Source: Chryseobacterium tagetis | GTDB taxonomy: Bacteria > Bacteroidota > Bacteroidia > Flavobacteriales > Weeksellaceae | Direction: 5' to 3' | Length of the DNA: 64,000 nucleotides | NCBI RefSeq assembly: GCF_016735585.2 | Contig: NZ_JAERSE020000003.1 | Location: 496,001 to 560,000, forward strand | Part shown: positions 27,606-37,928 of the stretch, piece by piece | Position numbering within the stretch: position 1 is the stretch's first letter | Layout of the letters: each line of letters begins with the position of its first letter | Program-made: the position numbers and the translations under genes | Notes under the pieces: model-generated | What the model was told of the DNA's origin: nothing | Seen by the model: the letters and a program-made list of their open reading frames with translations, nothing else | Databases searched by the model: none

Positions 27606-28418
27606 ATGAATAAAACAATTTTCATCACTGGAGCTTCTTCAGGTATTGGAAAAGCTTCAGCAAAATTATTTGCTGCAAATGGTTGGAATGTTATCGCTAC
27701 GATGCGTAAGCCTGAAATAGAAACTGAACTTATTGAATTTGAAAATATTTCTTTATTGAGGCTTGATGTGACCAATCTTAAACAAATTCAGGAGACTGTG
27801 CAGTATGTTTTAAGCAAGCACAATGTTGATGTTGTCTTCAACAATGCAGGATACGCGCTTATGGGAGCATTAGAAGCAGTATCAGATGAGGAAATTTCAA
27901 CCCAGATGGAAACTAATTTTTTTGGTGTTGTACGTGTAACTAAAGCATTTATTCCTTATTTCCGGGAAAAAGGAGAAGGTTTATTCATAACCACAGGATC
28001 ATCCGCAGGACTGGCAGGATTTCCTATTGGTTCAATATATGATGCCAGTAAATGGGCAATTGAGGGGTGGAGTGAAAGCCTTTCATATGAACTGTCAGAA
28101 TTAAACATTGGTATTAAAACAATTGAGCCGGGAATGGTGGCAACAGAGATTATGAACAAATCTCCTATGATTTCTCATCCTGTGTATGATTCTCTAGTAA
28201 GCAGATTTGTCGCCGCTATCACTCAACAGGAAAATATGACGACTCCAGAGCAAATTGCCGAAGTGGTATACGGTGCTGCCACGGACGGATCAAAGAGGTT
28301 GCGTTATGTTTGTGGTGAAGATGCGGTTGCAATGTATAAGCATCGTCTTGCAGTGGGTGATGAAGCATTTCGTGAAGGAATTTTCGAAATGATGAATAGC
28401 GGAAAATCTATTATCTAA
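27606..28418 (+). CDS. Short-chain dehydrogenase/reductase
   Basis: Starting at the ATG of 27606 the product is 270 residues. It has TGASSGIGKASAKLF for NAD(P) binding, NNAGYALMGALE, the Ser of TTGSSAGLAG, and YDASKWAIEGWSESLS holding the catalytic Tyr and Lys. It is a classical SDR of the ketoacyl-reductase-like group. The AraC gene 60 bases downstream is on the same strand and may be in the same unit. The longer frame from 27567 would include the promoter box. Confidence 0.9.
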   Translation: MNKTIFITGASSGIGKASAKLFAANGWNVIATMRKPEIETELIEFENISLLRLDVTNLKQIQETVQYVLSKHNVDVVFNNAGYALMGALEAVSDEEISTQMETNFFGVVRVTKAFIPYFREKGEGLFITTGSSAGLAGFPIGSIYDASKWAIEGWSESLSYELSELNIGIKTIEPGMVATEIMNKSPMISHPVYDSLVSRFVAAITQQENMTTPEQIAEVVYGAATDGSKRLRYVCGEDAVAMYKHRLAVGDEAFREGIFEMMNSGKSII

Positions 28419-28462
28419 ATAATACGAATAGTTACAAATAATCTGATTTTCATATTTTTAAT

Positions 28463-28470
28463 TAAATTTG
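28463..28470 (+). promoter_or_regulatory. Candidate -7 box (TAAATTTG)
   Basis: It fits TAnnTTTG and is 7 bases before the AraC start at 28478; no distinct -33 box is seen. Confidence 0.4.
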
Positions 28471-28477
28471 TGAGGTT

Positions 28478-29398
28478 ATGAAATCAAGCGAAATAAATAA
28501 TTTGAAACACTTTGACACGATTTCCGAAATGCAGCAAGAATTGGGTTTACCAAAACCACTGCACCCCTTAATTAGTTTGCTTGATTATAGCGAAGTGGAA
28601 ATAAAAGATCAATTGCTTTCTTTAAATTTTGTGATGAATTTTTACCATATAACCTACAATGATTCGTCTGGTTGTAGAATGAAATATGGACAAACAACTT
28701 ATGATTTCAATGAAGCAGGTATGTGTTTTACCTCTCCAGGACAGTCGCTTGCAGGGATCCAATCTACAGGAGACCCCAAAGGTTTTACTTTGCTGATACA
28801 TCCCGATTTTTTCCGAGGCTATCCTCTTGAAGGTAAAATAAAGAACTATGGTTTTTTCTCGTATTCAATCAATGAATCGCTGTATCTGTCAGATAAGGAA
28901 AAGAATATTATTACCAATATTGCAAATATCATCAATGAAGAGCTCAAGACTTCGATTGATGATTTAAGCCAGGATGTACTTATTTCTCAGGTTGAATTGA
29001 TGCTTATCTATAGCGAGCGATTTTATAAACGACAATTTGTTACTCGAAAAAACATTAATAATGATTTGATTGGTAAAATGGAATTACTTTTAGACAACTA
29101 TTTTAAAACTGATCAACCAATGATTCAGGGAATACCAACCGTTAAATATTTATCTGAAAACCTGAAAGTCTCTCCTCGTTATCTTGGAGATATGCTTCGT
29201 TCAATAACAGGATGCAATACACAGCAGCATATTCATTTAAAACTGATTGAAAAAGCAAAAGAAAAATTGCGTAATACTGATTTATCAATAAGCGAGATCG
29301 CATACGAATTAGGATTTGAGCATCCACAATCTTTTAGCAAGTTTTTTAGAACCAAAACAAATTTTTCTCCTTTAGAATTTAAGCAGTCTTTTAACTGA
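28478..29398 (+). CDS. AraC-family transcriptional regulator
   Basis: The 306-residue product has a cupin-like sensory N-terminus (about residues 1-180) and a C-terminal double HTH (about 205-305) with LKVSPRYLGDMLRSIT and LSISEIAYELGFEHPQSFSKFF. It is a close relative in layout of the product at 36580-37476. Both start with a PLHPLIS/ENLHPLVS motif and both neighbour an SDR gene, so they probably control oxidoreductase genes. Confidence 0.9.
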   Translation: MKSSEINNLKHFDTISEMQQELGLPKPLHPLISLLDYSEVEIKDQLLSLNFVMNFYHITYNDSSGCRMKYGQTTYDFNEAGMCFTSPGQSLAGIQSTGDPKGFTLLIHPDFFRGYPLEGKIKNYGFFSYSINESLYLSDKEKNIITNIANIINEELKTSIDDLSQDVLISQVELMLIYSERFYKRQFVTRKNINNDLIGKMELLLDNYFKTDQPMIQGIPTVKYLSENLKVSPRYLGDMLRSITGCNTQQHIHLKLIEKAKEKLRNTDLSISEIAYELGFEHPQSFSKFFRTKTNFSPLEFKQSFN

Positions 29399-29467
29399 TT
29401 ATTTTTATGTAGCGAAATGTGGTAGGCGAAATGTTACAAGAATTTTCAGATGTACTTAATTCAATAT

Positions 29468-29516
29468 CAAAACATTAATGATAAGTTTTTACAAAAAACT
29501 TATCATTAATGTTTTG
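29468..29516. repeat. 23-bp perfect inverted repeat with 3-base loop
   Basis: Arms 29468-29490 and 29494-29516 are fully complementary around the loop ACA. There is no T run directly after it, though AAACTTTTT follows about 15 bases later. It may be a terminator for the AraC gene at 28478 or a site for a small mobile repeat. Confidence 0.6.
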
Positions 29517-29583
29517 GCATATAATAAACTTTTTAATTAAATCTTTTTCGTGATTTGCTTGTTGCAATGATCATTTTGTACTA

Positions 29584-29613
29584 AAAAAGAGTCCATGTAA
29601 ACAGACTCTTTTT
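29584..29613. terminator. Bidirectional terminator
   Basis: AAAAAGAGTC and GACTCTTTTT form a 10-bp stem with an A run before and a T run after, between convergent genes. Confidence 0.75.
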
Positions 29614-29711
29614 ATGATTTTTCTCGATCTCCTGTCGGAGAATCTGTGATTATTTTACCACCTCATTTAGTAATGAGACTTTACATTTCCTAATAATATC
29701 AAATTATTGAA

Positions 29712-30458
29712 TTACTGGATGCTCATTCCTCCATCAATAACCTGTTCCGTACCGGTAAGGAAAGAGGATTCGTCCGAGGCTAAAAATATCACAAGATTGC
29801 TTACTTCTTTAGCATCTGCCATTCTTGCCAGAGGTGTGCTGTCTCCTGCGCCACCGCCATCTTCATCTGTTGCTTCTACCATCATTGGAGTTTTGATATA
29901 TCCGGGATGTACAGAGTTTGCTCTGATATTATTTTTTCCATATTCCACAGCAGCGGCTTTGGTAAGACCTCTTACAGCAAACTTACTGCCCATATAAGCT
30001 AAACTTGGATATCCAGGAATAGCTACAATCCCTGCAATAGAAGAAATATTAACGATCGACCCGATTCCCGCTTTGAGCATCGAAGGGATCGTGTATTTCA
30101 TACCATAGAAAACGCTGTTTTGGTTGATCTCTATTACTTTCAGATAATCGGCTTCTGAGATTTCTGTAATGGTTTTGATCGGTCCTAAGATTCCTGCATT
30201 GTTGACAAGAACATTGATAGGTCCAAATTTAGATTCCGTTTCTGCAACGACACGCTGCCAATCTTCAATCTTTGTAACATCTTGTTTGATGAACACAGCA
30301 TTTTCTCCTAATTCACTTGCAATCTGTGAACCTCGTTCTTCATTCAGATCGGTCAATACCACTTTTGCACCTTCTTTCACAAATTCTCTGGCGTGCGATT
30401 CTCCCATTCCCTGAGATGCCCCTGTAATAATGGCAACTTTGCCTTCTAATCTTTTCAT
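29712..30458 (-). CDS. Short-chain dehydrogenase (glucose 1-dehydrogenase-like)
   Basis: The 248-residue product has TGASQGMGESHAREF, NNAGILGPI, a Ser in NISSIAG, and YMGSKFAVRGLTKAA with Tyr and Lys. The C-terminus has the substrate-loop pattern and LTGTEQVIDGGMSIQ. It is a typical soluble SDR of about 250 residues. It lies 76 bases downstream of the AraC gene 30535-31458 and may be its target. Confidence 0.9.
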   Translation of the reverse strand: MKRLEGKVAIITGASQGMGESHAREFVKEGAKVVLTDLNEERGSQIASELGENAVFIKQDVTKIEDWQRVVAETESKFGPINVLVNNAGILGPIKTITEISEADYLKVIEINQNSVFYGMKYTIPSMLKAGIGSIVNISSIAGIVAIPGYPSLAYMGSKFAVRGLTKAAAVEYGKNNIRANSVHPGYIKTPMMVEATDEDGGGAGDSTPLARMADAKEVSNLVIFLASDESSFLTGTEQVIDGGMSIQ

Positions 30459-30534
30459 ATTCTTTTTTTGTTATTATTAAAAGTATAACTCAAAGATAAC
30501 AAGGGTCGGTGATAGGCTGTTTACCACAAATTGT

Positions 30535-31458
30535 TTAATTTTTGTCTTTTTCTGTCCATTTAATCTCATTCAATCGGAATGCAGTTGGAGAGAAGGTTGT
30601 ATGTTTCTTGAAAAATCTACTGAAAGTGTGTATGTCACTAAAAGATAGGCGAGCGGCAATCTCACCAACATTATTCTCGGAATTGGCAAGAAGAAATTTT
30701 GCCTCCTGTAGCAAAAGTTCATTAAGGTAAGAAGATGGAGGCATCAGATTTTGCTTTTTAAAGATTTTATAAAGTCTGCTTATACTGATGTTCAGTTGAT
30801 CACTATAAAATGTAATCGGCTTCTGTGTAGAAAAATGTTCTTCTGCCAGCGATTTGAACTTGCTGATGATTAAATTTTCTTTTGTAGAAATTGATAGCGA
30901 TGAACTCTGATATTTTTTTAGAATGATATCGGTCTCATTGATCAGGGTAATGATAAGATTTCTGGCTGAGGTTTCCCAGCGTTCTGTATAAATGGCAGAA
31001 AGTACATCGAATATCTTGCTGAAAAGTGTAGACAGATGCTGATAATCTTCGGAAGCCATAATGATGTGAGAACCGAAATAATTATGAAGAAAGGTATTAG
31101 TGAAAAATGCATCAAGAATGGGGTGAAAGTCCTGAATGAATCGTCGGGTAAAAAGAATAAAAGCACCTTCAGTCCCGGATTCAATCTCAATAATCTTGAG
31201 TGTTTGCTCAGGACGGTATATCATAAAGGATGCCGGAGTAATAATATGCACATCATTATCGATCTGAAGGGTCATTGACCCTTTGTTAATAATTCCAAAA
31301 GAATAATAATTAGGATGGATCACAAAAGGTTCAAAGATCGTTGGTATTTCAGTCAGATATAAAAACTCATTAGATAATTTCCAATCTAAATTTCGATAAA
31401 CAGCAATGTTATTGATAGTATATGAATCCATAAGCCAACTTGTAATTCGGAACGTCAT
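30535..31458 (-). CDS. AraC-family regulator
   Basis: The 307-residue product has a cupin-like N-terminal domain (about 10-150: HPNYYSFGIINKGSMTLQI, MIYRPEQTLK) and a C-terminal AraC HTH pair (about 200-300) with ITFYSDQLNISISRLYKIFKK and NVGEIAARLSFSDIHTFSRF. An internal Met (Met10) is a possible start. It precedes the SDR at 29712-30458 on the same strand. Confidence 0.88.
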   Translation of the reverse strand: MTFRITSWLMDSYTINNIAVYRNLDWKLSNEFLYLTEIPTIFEPFVIHPNYYSFGIINKGSMTLQIDNDVHIITPASFMIYRPEQTLKIIEIESGTEGAFILFTRRFIQDFHPILDAFFTNTFLHNYFGSHIIMASEDYQHLSTLFSKIFDVLSAIYTERWETSARNLIITLINETDIILKKYQSSSLSISTKENLIISKFKSLAEEHFSTQKPITFYSDQLNISISRLYKIFKKQNLMPPSSYLNELLLQEAKFLLANSENNVGEIAARLSFSDIHTFSRFFKKHTTFSPTAFRLNEIKWTEKDKN

Positions 31459-31566
31459 ATTATGATAAAGATATTCCAGAAAAATATTATGGAAGATACA
31501 AAAATCATTAAAATAAGCCGTTCAAAAATATTTAGAAACAATAAAAGTATTCAGATTATAAACGAC

Positions 31567-31606
31567 AAAAGACAATTCTATATCATTAATATTGAATTGC
31601 CTTTTT
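31567..31606 (-). terminator. Terminator-like hairpin after the alcohol dehydrogenase gene
   Basis: Arms around a central CATTA loop pair AAAAGACAATTC with GAATTGCCTTTT with few mismatches. It lies directly downstream of the minus-strand gene 31632-32810. Confidence 0.55.
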
Positions 31607-31631
31607 TATCATTTTGCTGAAACGTCTTTGT

Positions 31632-32810
31632 TTAAATAGTTGAGGCATCGATCACAAAACGATAACGAGCCTCTTTGTTTACCACTTTATCCCAGGCATC
31701 ATTGATCTCTTCAGCTTTGATGACCTCTATCTGTGGGTAAATCTTATTTTCGGCACAAAGATCCATCACTTCCTGTGTTTCAGGAATCCCCCCAATCAAT
31801 GAAGCATTGAAATTCACTCGACTGAAAAAGAATTTTGCATTATCTATTTTAAACTCGCCGTTAATCGGCTGACCAACCTGTGTAAAATGCCCATAAGGTT
31901 TCACACATACTGCATAGTCGGACAATTCATAAGCATAAGGAATTGTTGATATCATATAGTCCAGCTTTCCTGCATAAGGTTTCAGTTTATCTAAAGAATC
32001 TACTACAATCACTTCTTTTGCTCCGAAGGATAAAATATCTTTACGCTTACTTTCGCTTGTTGTAAAAGCATACACTTCAGCCCCTTTGTGAACGGCAAGC
32101 TTTATCGCCAAATGACCTAGCCCACCAATACCTGCAACGCCTACTTTGTCTCCCTTTTGAAAGTTGGCTTTCATCAACGGTGAGTAAGTCGTTATTCCTG
32201 CACATAATAGGGGAGCAGCATATTTTAGATCAATATTTTCAGGAATTCTGATGGCAAAATGTTCTGTAACTACAATATTGTTAGAATATCCACCTTGTGT
32301 AATTCCTGATGGAGAAGTACTATCAGGTGCACCATAGGTTCCGACCATTCCTGTGGTCTCACAATGGTGTTCCTCACCATTTTTGCAACTGTTACATTTC
32401 ATACAGCTGTTGACCATACAGCCGACACCCGCCTTGTCCCCAACTTTGAATTTGGTCACATTTTTCCCTACAGCGGTAACGATTCCAGCAATCTCGTGAC
32501 CGGGAACTTGTGGATATTGCTGTGGACCCCAATGTCCTCTGATGGTATGTATATCTGAGTGACAGATACCTGAATATTTAATATCAATCAAAATATCGTT
32601 ATCTCCAACCGCTCTGCGCTCGAATTCCCAAGGTTGTAATTTCCCTTTTGTATCTTTTCCTGCGTAGCCTTTTGATTTTATATTTTTGCTCATAATTTTT
32701 GAATTATTTGATTGTGAGAACAACTGCAAAGGGTTTATAAACATAAGACCTACACCCGCCAAAGCAGTCTGCTGAATGAATTTTTTTCTGGATGTTTTGC
32801 TGTTTTTCAT
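31632..32810 (-). CDS. Zinc-dependent alcohol dehydrogenase with Tat-like leader
   Basis: The 392-residue product has an N-terminal SRKKFIQQTALAG signal resembling a Tat leader (RK in place of RR) and then a medium-chain alcohol dehydrogenase of the CAD/YahK group. Catalytic zinc ligands fall in GICHSDIHTIRG and GHEIAG; structural zinc Cys lie in CMKCNSCKNGEEHHC; NADP binding in VGIGGLGHLA-type sequence. Export of an NAD(P)-dependent enzyme is unusual. It is the last gene of a minus-strand operon from 36416 to 31632. Confidence 0.88.
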   Translation of the reverse strand: MKNSKTSRKKFIQQTALAGVGLMFINPLQLFSQSNNSKIMSKNIKSKGYAGKDTKGKLQPWEFERRAVGDNDILIDIKYSGICHSDIHTIRGHWGPQQYPQVPGHEIAGIVTAVGKNVTKFKVGDKAGVGCMVNSCMKCNSCKNGEEHHCETTGMVGTYGAPDSTSPSGITQGGYSNNIVVTEHFAIRIPENIDLKYAAPLLCAGITTYSPLMKANFQKGDKVGVAGIGGLGHLAIKLAVHKGAEVYAFTTSESKRKDILSFGAKEVIVVDSLDKLKPYAGKLDYMISTIPYAYELSDYAVCVKPYGHFTQVGQPINGEFKIDNAKFFFSRVNFNASLIGGIPETQEVMDLCAENKIYPQIEVIKAEEINDAWDKVVNKEARYRFVIDASTI

Positions 32811-32852
32811 TTTAAATATTTTATTTGAACTTAAATTTCAATGATTAAATAG

Positions 32853-33914
32853 TTATTTCAATTTTTGAAAAACCTCCTTCATCGTTTCTTTATCAATACT
32901 ATCCATATCCACTAATTTTAATGATTTCACCATTTTCAAAGTAGAAGTTTTATAATGTTGAAAATGCGGTGTCTGCAAATGAGATTGGTATGCATTTTTA
33001 TCAGCGTAAATCTCTATAATTCTGATCTGCATCGGATCTTCTTTTTGATACATTGGAAAAATAGCAATAACGCCCGGCTCAATGTTTACCGATGCGGATG
33101 ATTCTTCCTTTAGAATTGCTTTGTACTGCTCAATATATTCCGGAATGATCTCTATTTCAGAGATGCGAACCATCATATCAGATTTTATCACCGGAACCGC
33201 TGGTTTTCCAATGATCTTCCGAATTGTATTTGCTTGGGTAATATCAACCGATTGTTGTATCAGGTCGGCCAATTGTTCCAGTTGATGTTCTGTAATTCCG
33301 GTATTCTTTCCCATACCGATGTGCGACTGCAACTGTCCTTCAACACCTGAAATGGATGCTAAAGCTGAGATGGTCACCAGTTCCCGCTGTTGATAACTCA
33401 AAACATCACTCACAAAAATATCCGCAAATAAATGCTCTTTCAGAAAAGTATCGACACGGGGTGCAAATTCACCAAAACCGGGAGCTGGTTTAGATTGCTG
33501 CGTTTTAGTAAGAGTTTCTAAAGTCTTTCGACCTTGCTCATATTTATCATCGACATTATTTTCAACGATAATTTTTTTCCCTTCAACATCATTGATACCT
33601 TTTGCTTTTCGCTCGTCCAGAACGGTTTTAAAAGTATTTAGTGCATTCAGACTTCTTGGAAATCCGCAGTACGCATACAATTGGACCAAAGTCTCCTTGA
33701 TCTCATTAATGGTCAAGCCACTATCCAAACCTGCATTTAACTGAATTTTTAGATTTGTAAGGTTACCTGTTGCTGTCAAGGCAGAGATCTTCACCAGACT
33801 TTGTTCCTTAGGATTTAAATCCTGAGCTGATGTTTTTTGTTGTGCATTCATTTTAATTATACTTAATGTGAGAACAAAAAGTAATATCCATTGTAGAAAT
33901 TTGCTTTTGCTCAT
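32853..33914 (-). CDS. Carboxymuconolactone decarboxylase-like protein fused to an ABM domain
   Basis: The 353-residue product begins with a signal peptide (ILLFVLTLSIIKMNAQ). Residues about 30-235 contain two CMD/AhpD-like repeats; LVKISALTATGN and LVTISALASISG are typical first helices and a YAYCGFP segment is seen. Residues about 245-353 form an ABM-like monooxygenase fold (VRISEIEIIPEYIEQYKAIL, IRIIEIYADKNAY). The AhpD Cys pair is not intact. It may act in the periplasm on small aromatic or peroxide substrates. Confidence 0.85.
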   Translation of the reverse strand: MSKSKFLQWILLFVLTLSIIKMNAQQKTSAQDLNPKEQSLVKISALTATGNLTNLKIQLNAGLDSGLTINEIKETLVQLYAYCGFPRSLNALNTFKTVLDERKAKGINDVEGKKIIVENNVDDKYEQGRKTLETLTKTQQSKPAPGFGEFAPRVDTFLKEHLFADIFVSDVLSYQQRELVTISALASISGVEGQLQSHIGMGKNTGITEHQLEQLADLIQQSVDITQANTIRKIIGKPAVPVIKSDMMVRISEIEIIPEYIEQYKAILKEESSASVNIEPGVIAIFPMYQKEDPMQIRIIEIYADKNAYQSHLQTPHFQHYKTSTLKMVKSLKLVDMDSIDKETMKEVFQKLK

Positions 33915-33923
33915 TTTGATGAT

Positions 33924-34433
33924 CTATTTGTTGGCTTCGTTATATTCTTCTTCTGTTACAGGATTCAGCCAGACTGCGTTGGTTTCTCCTTCATAATTAG
34001 TAATGGCAATATGGACCATTTTACTGCCTGCTTTTGCACCGTGCCAATGTTCAATATTTTCAGGAATGTTGATGACATCGCCTTTTTTGATGGTTTGAGC
34101 CGGTTTGCCTTTTTCCTGATAAAGACCTTCACCTTCCGTAACTATTAAGACCTGACCTTTTGGATGGGTATGCCAATTGGTTCTTGCTCCGGGTTCAAAC
34201 GTAACGCTTCCCAGTATGAAATCATTATTTTTATCCTTTGGCAGAAGTACCTGAAGAAAGGCATCTCCTGTGAAATATCCGTTAGTTAGTTTTTCACCTT
34301 TTGGAAATAAGGCTGTAGTGTTGTTGTTTTGTGTTGTCATTTTGTGCTGATTTTTATTGATTGTACAAGCCGTTAATACCACTATGATACATATAGTGAT
34401 TATCATCTTTTTTAAATGAATTAATTTACTCAT
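33924..34433 (-). CDS. Cupin lipoprotein
   Basis: The 169-residue product carries a lipobox (LTAC at about residue 23) and then a cupin fold. Metal-binding His pattern HTHPKGQ and a following His in NIEHWHGA are visible, as is the GSVTFEPGARTNWHTHPKG block. Cupins of this type are quercetinase-like or gentisate-like, or simple sensors. It sits 9 bases before the CMD gene and 20 after the aldo/keto reductase, in one operon. Confidence 0.85.
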   Translation of the reverse strand: MSKLIHLKKMIITICIIVVLTACTINKNQHKMTTQNNNTTALFPKGEKLTNGYFTGDAFLQVLLPKDKNNDFILGSVTFEPGARTNWHTHPKGQVLIVTEGEGLYQEKGKPAQTIKKGDVINIPENIEHWHGAKAGSKMVHIAITNYEGETNAVWLNPVTEEEYNEANK

Positions 34434-34453
34434 TCTTTCTTGTATGATATTAA

Positions 34454-35623
<1,170 letters not shown>

Positions 35624-35654
35624 ATTTTATTTTTTTAGGTGTTATTGAATTGAT

Positions 35655-36416
35655 TTACTGAATACTGTAGCCGCCATCCACAACTAATGTATGTCCTACG
35701 ATAAGACTGGCAGCATCACTACATAACCAGGCAACAGCATTTCCGATCTCTTCAGGTCTCCCCAAACGTTTTACAGGTACGGTTTCCAACATAGCATCCA
35801 ATGCCTCTTTCTGTCCGCCTTCAATCATTTTGTCCGCCATTGGTGTATGAATCAGTCCCGGACAGATGGTATTGATGCGGATGCCTTGTAGTGCATATTC
35901 TAAAGCCGCACTTTTGGTCAAACCGATTACGCCGTGTTTTGCTGCATGATAGGTTCCCCTTTGTGCTCCTCCTAAAATACCGCCGATTGAAGAGCAGTTT
36001 ACAATAGCACCGCTTCCTTGTTTGCGCATCTGCTGCAGTTCATATTTCATACAGCTCCAAACACCACGAAGATTAATGCCTGTTACTCTGTCAAAATCTT
36101 CCCTTGTCTGGTCGGCAGCATCTGCAAGATCATTCTGAACACCGGCATTATTAAATGCAGCATCAAGTCGTCCAAAAGCAGCCACTGTTTCTTCTATCAT
36201 TGCCTGTACCTGAGCATCATCGGATACATCACAAACAATGGCAAGTGTTTTATATCCTTCATCAGATAATTTTTTTGCAGCTGCATTGACCAGATTTTCA
36301 TCCCAATCTGCCAATACAACAATTGCCCCTGCTTCGGCAAAGATTTTTGCGGTTGAAAATCCTATTCCTTGCCCTGCTCCTGTGATCAAAGCCACTTTAT
36401 TTTTCATTGTTGTCAT
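35655..36416 (-). CDS. Short-chain dehydrogenase
   Basis: The 253-residue product has TGAGQGIGFSTAKIF, NNAGVQNDL, CSSIGGILG and YHAAKHGVIGLTKSA, so the SDR triad is intact. The C-terminus reads IVGHTLVVDGGYSIQ, typical of classical SDRs. It is the first gene of the minus-strand operon and faces the divergent AraC gene at 36580, which likely controls it. Met4 is a possible alternative start. Confidence 0.9.
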   Translation of the reverse strand: MTTMKNKVALITGAGQGIGFSTAKIFAEAGAIVVLADWDENLVNAAAKKLSDEGYKTLAIVCDVSDDAQVQAMIEETVAAFGRLDAAFNNAGVQNDLADAADQTREDFDRVTGINLRGVWSCMKYELQQMRKQGSGAIVNCSSIGGILGGAQRGTYHAAKHGVIGLTKSAALEYALQGIRINTICPGLIHTPMADKMIEGGQKEALDAMLETVPVKRLGRPEEIGNAVAWLCSDAASLIVGHTLVVDGGYSIQ

Positions 36417-36547
36417 TATTGAATTATTTTAAATTTCTGATGACAAAGTTCCCATCTTATTAACATAAAAGTCTTATACAAACCACAGGTTCTGCTACCA
36501 TTTTCACTGATTTACAGCGTCATTATAAAATGATGTTGATTTTATGA

Positions 36548-36555
36548 TAAATTTG
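36548..36555 (+). promoter_or_regulatory. Candidate -7 box (TAAATTTG)
   Basis: It fits TAnnTTTG and falls inside the longer frame of the following gene, which argues for the start at 36580. The divergent SDR operon lies on the other side. Confidence 0.45.
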
Positions 36556-36579
36556 TATTCAATAAAAAAGCAGATTACA

Positions 36580-37476
36580 ATGGATGATGTTTTAAGAATC
36601 GATACGGTGAGTCAGCACGACGCTTTTTATCATAAGGAGAATTTACATCCTTTGGTAAGCATTATGGATTTTGATGGCAGAACCCCGGAGATCTATTCAA
36701 AGAAAATGAATTTTGGATTTTATGCGGTATATCTGAAAGATATCAACTGCGGCGATATCAAATATGGCAAGAACACCTATGATTATCAGGATAAAACCTT
36801 AGTATTCGTTGCTCCGGGTCAGATTATCAATGTAGACATTAATAAAGATTATAAGCCACAGGGATATGCCTTATTATTTCATCCGGATTTAATCCGTGGG
36901 ACATCTTTGGGTAAGCATATGGATGACTACACTTTCTTCTCTTATCAATCCAATGAAGCCTTACATTTATCGGAGAAAGAACGCAGGATCGTTCTGGATT
37001 GTTTTGAAAAAATCAAATATGAACTGGAACAAAATACAGATAAACATAGCAGAATGCTGATTGCAGCAAATATTGAACTTTTTCTGAGTTACTGCATCCG
37101 CTTCTATGACAGGCAATTCATTACTCGAAATGATGCCAACAAAGGTGTTTTGGAACAATTTGAAACGTTGCTAAATGATTATTATCAATCCGATAAACCT
37201 CAGACAATAGGTCTACCTTCAGTTACTTACTGTGCAGAGCAGCTCAATTTATCCACCAACTATTTCGGTGATCTTATTAAGAAGGAAACAGGAAAAACGG
37301 CTTTGGAATATATTCAGCTGAAAATAATGGATATGGCAAAGCAGAAGATTCTGGATAGTTCAAAAACAGTCAGTGAGATTGCCTACGAGCTGGGTTTTAA
37401 ATATCCACAACATTTTACAAGATCTTTTAAAAAGATCATTGGAACGACTCCTCAAGATTACAGGTATTTGAATTAG
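36580..37476 (+). CDS. AraC-family regulator, divergent from the oxidoreductase operon
   Basis: From the ATG at 36580 the product has 298 residues. It has a cupin-like N-terminus and a C-terminal HTH pair with LSTNYFGDLIKKETGKT and VSEIAYELGFKYPQHFTRSF. It resembles the regulator at 28478-29398 in layout. A longer frame from 36544 is rejected because the promoter box lies inside it. Divergence from the 36416-31632 operon makes it the likely activator of that operon. Confidence 0.9.
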   Translation: MDDVLRIDTVSQHDAFYHKENLHPLVSIMDFDGRTPEIYSKKMNFGFYAVYLKDINCGDIKYGKNTYDYQDKTLVFVAPGQIINVDINKDYKPQGYALLFHPDLIRGTSLGKHMDDYTFFSYQSNEALHLSEKERRIVLDCFEKIKYELEQNTDKHSRMLIAANIELFLSYCIRFYDRQFITRNDANKGVLEQFETLLNDYYQSDKPQTIGLPSVTYCAEQLNLSTNYFGDLIKKETGKTALEYIQLKIMDMAKQKILDSSKTVSEIAYELGFKYPQHFTRSFKKIIGTTPQDYRYLN

Positions 37477-37513
37477 AAACTTTAAAATGTTATCTGGCTT
37501 ATTTGACAAATTT

Positions 37514-37655
37514 GTGACCAAGACGAGCATATTTTCAAACTTTTTATCAGTGATTTGGTACGTTTAAGTCAAATTAAACAAGAATTGTAAAATTCATTTT
37601 TATGAAGTATTTTTTATAATTAAAGTTTCTGGTAATCTAGCTTTAAGAATTTAAA
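37514..37655. repeat. Dispersed repeat, copy 1
   Basis: The 74 bases from GTGACCAAGACGAG to ACAAGAATTG match 54028-54101 and 58732-58806. Similarity continues into a TCTGGTAAT block shared with copy 2. Confidence 0.6.
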
Positions 37656-37855
37656 ATATTCACGTTGAATTTAGAATGAATTTTAGGAATTAAAAAATAG
37701 TGTAATCTATCCACGATAATGAAATCAGTTATCGGACCGTTCAGCAATTCCCTTAAGCATCACGTTACTGTTAATTTAATTAATTATTCTTACGGTAAAT
37801 ATGCTGATTCTATGATTTCAGCGACAAAGGTTTTGGTCATGTCAGATAATGTTCT

Positions 37856-37863
37856 TAGATTTG
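37856..37863 (+). promoter_or_regulatory. TAGATTTG box before the first pilin-like gene
   Basis: It is the same octamer used by the three pilin leader repeats, 65 bases upstream of the start at 37929. The inverted repeat found in those leaders is not seen here. Confidence 0.5.
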
Positions 37864-37928
37864 ATTTGTTAGTATAAATCATTTTAAATGACAATATTAT
37901 CTTACAGCTCTTCAAATTGATCCAAATC

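Larger units (their letters stand above)
29399..29711. other. Intergenic region between convergent genes
   Basis: It holds a long perfect hairpin (29468-29516) and a second, terminator-like hairpin (29584-29613). No coding frame is seen. Confidence 0.55.
37477..37928. other. Intergenic region with dispersed repeat and pilin promoter box
   Basis: It holds one copy of a dispersed repeat (37514-37655) and a TAGATTTG box at 37856-37863. No coding frame is supported. Confidence 0.5.
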
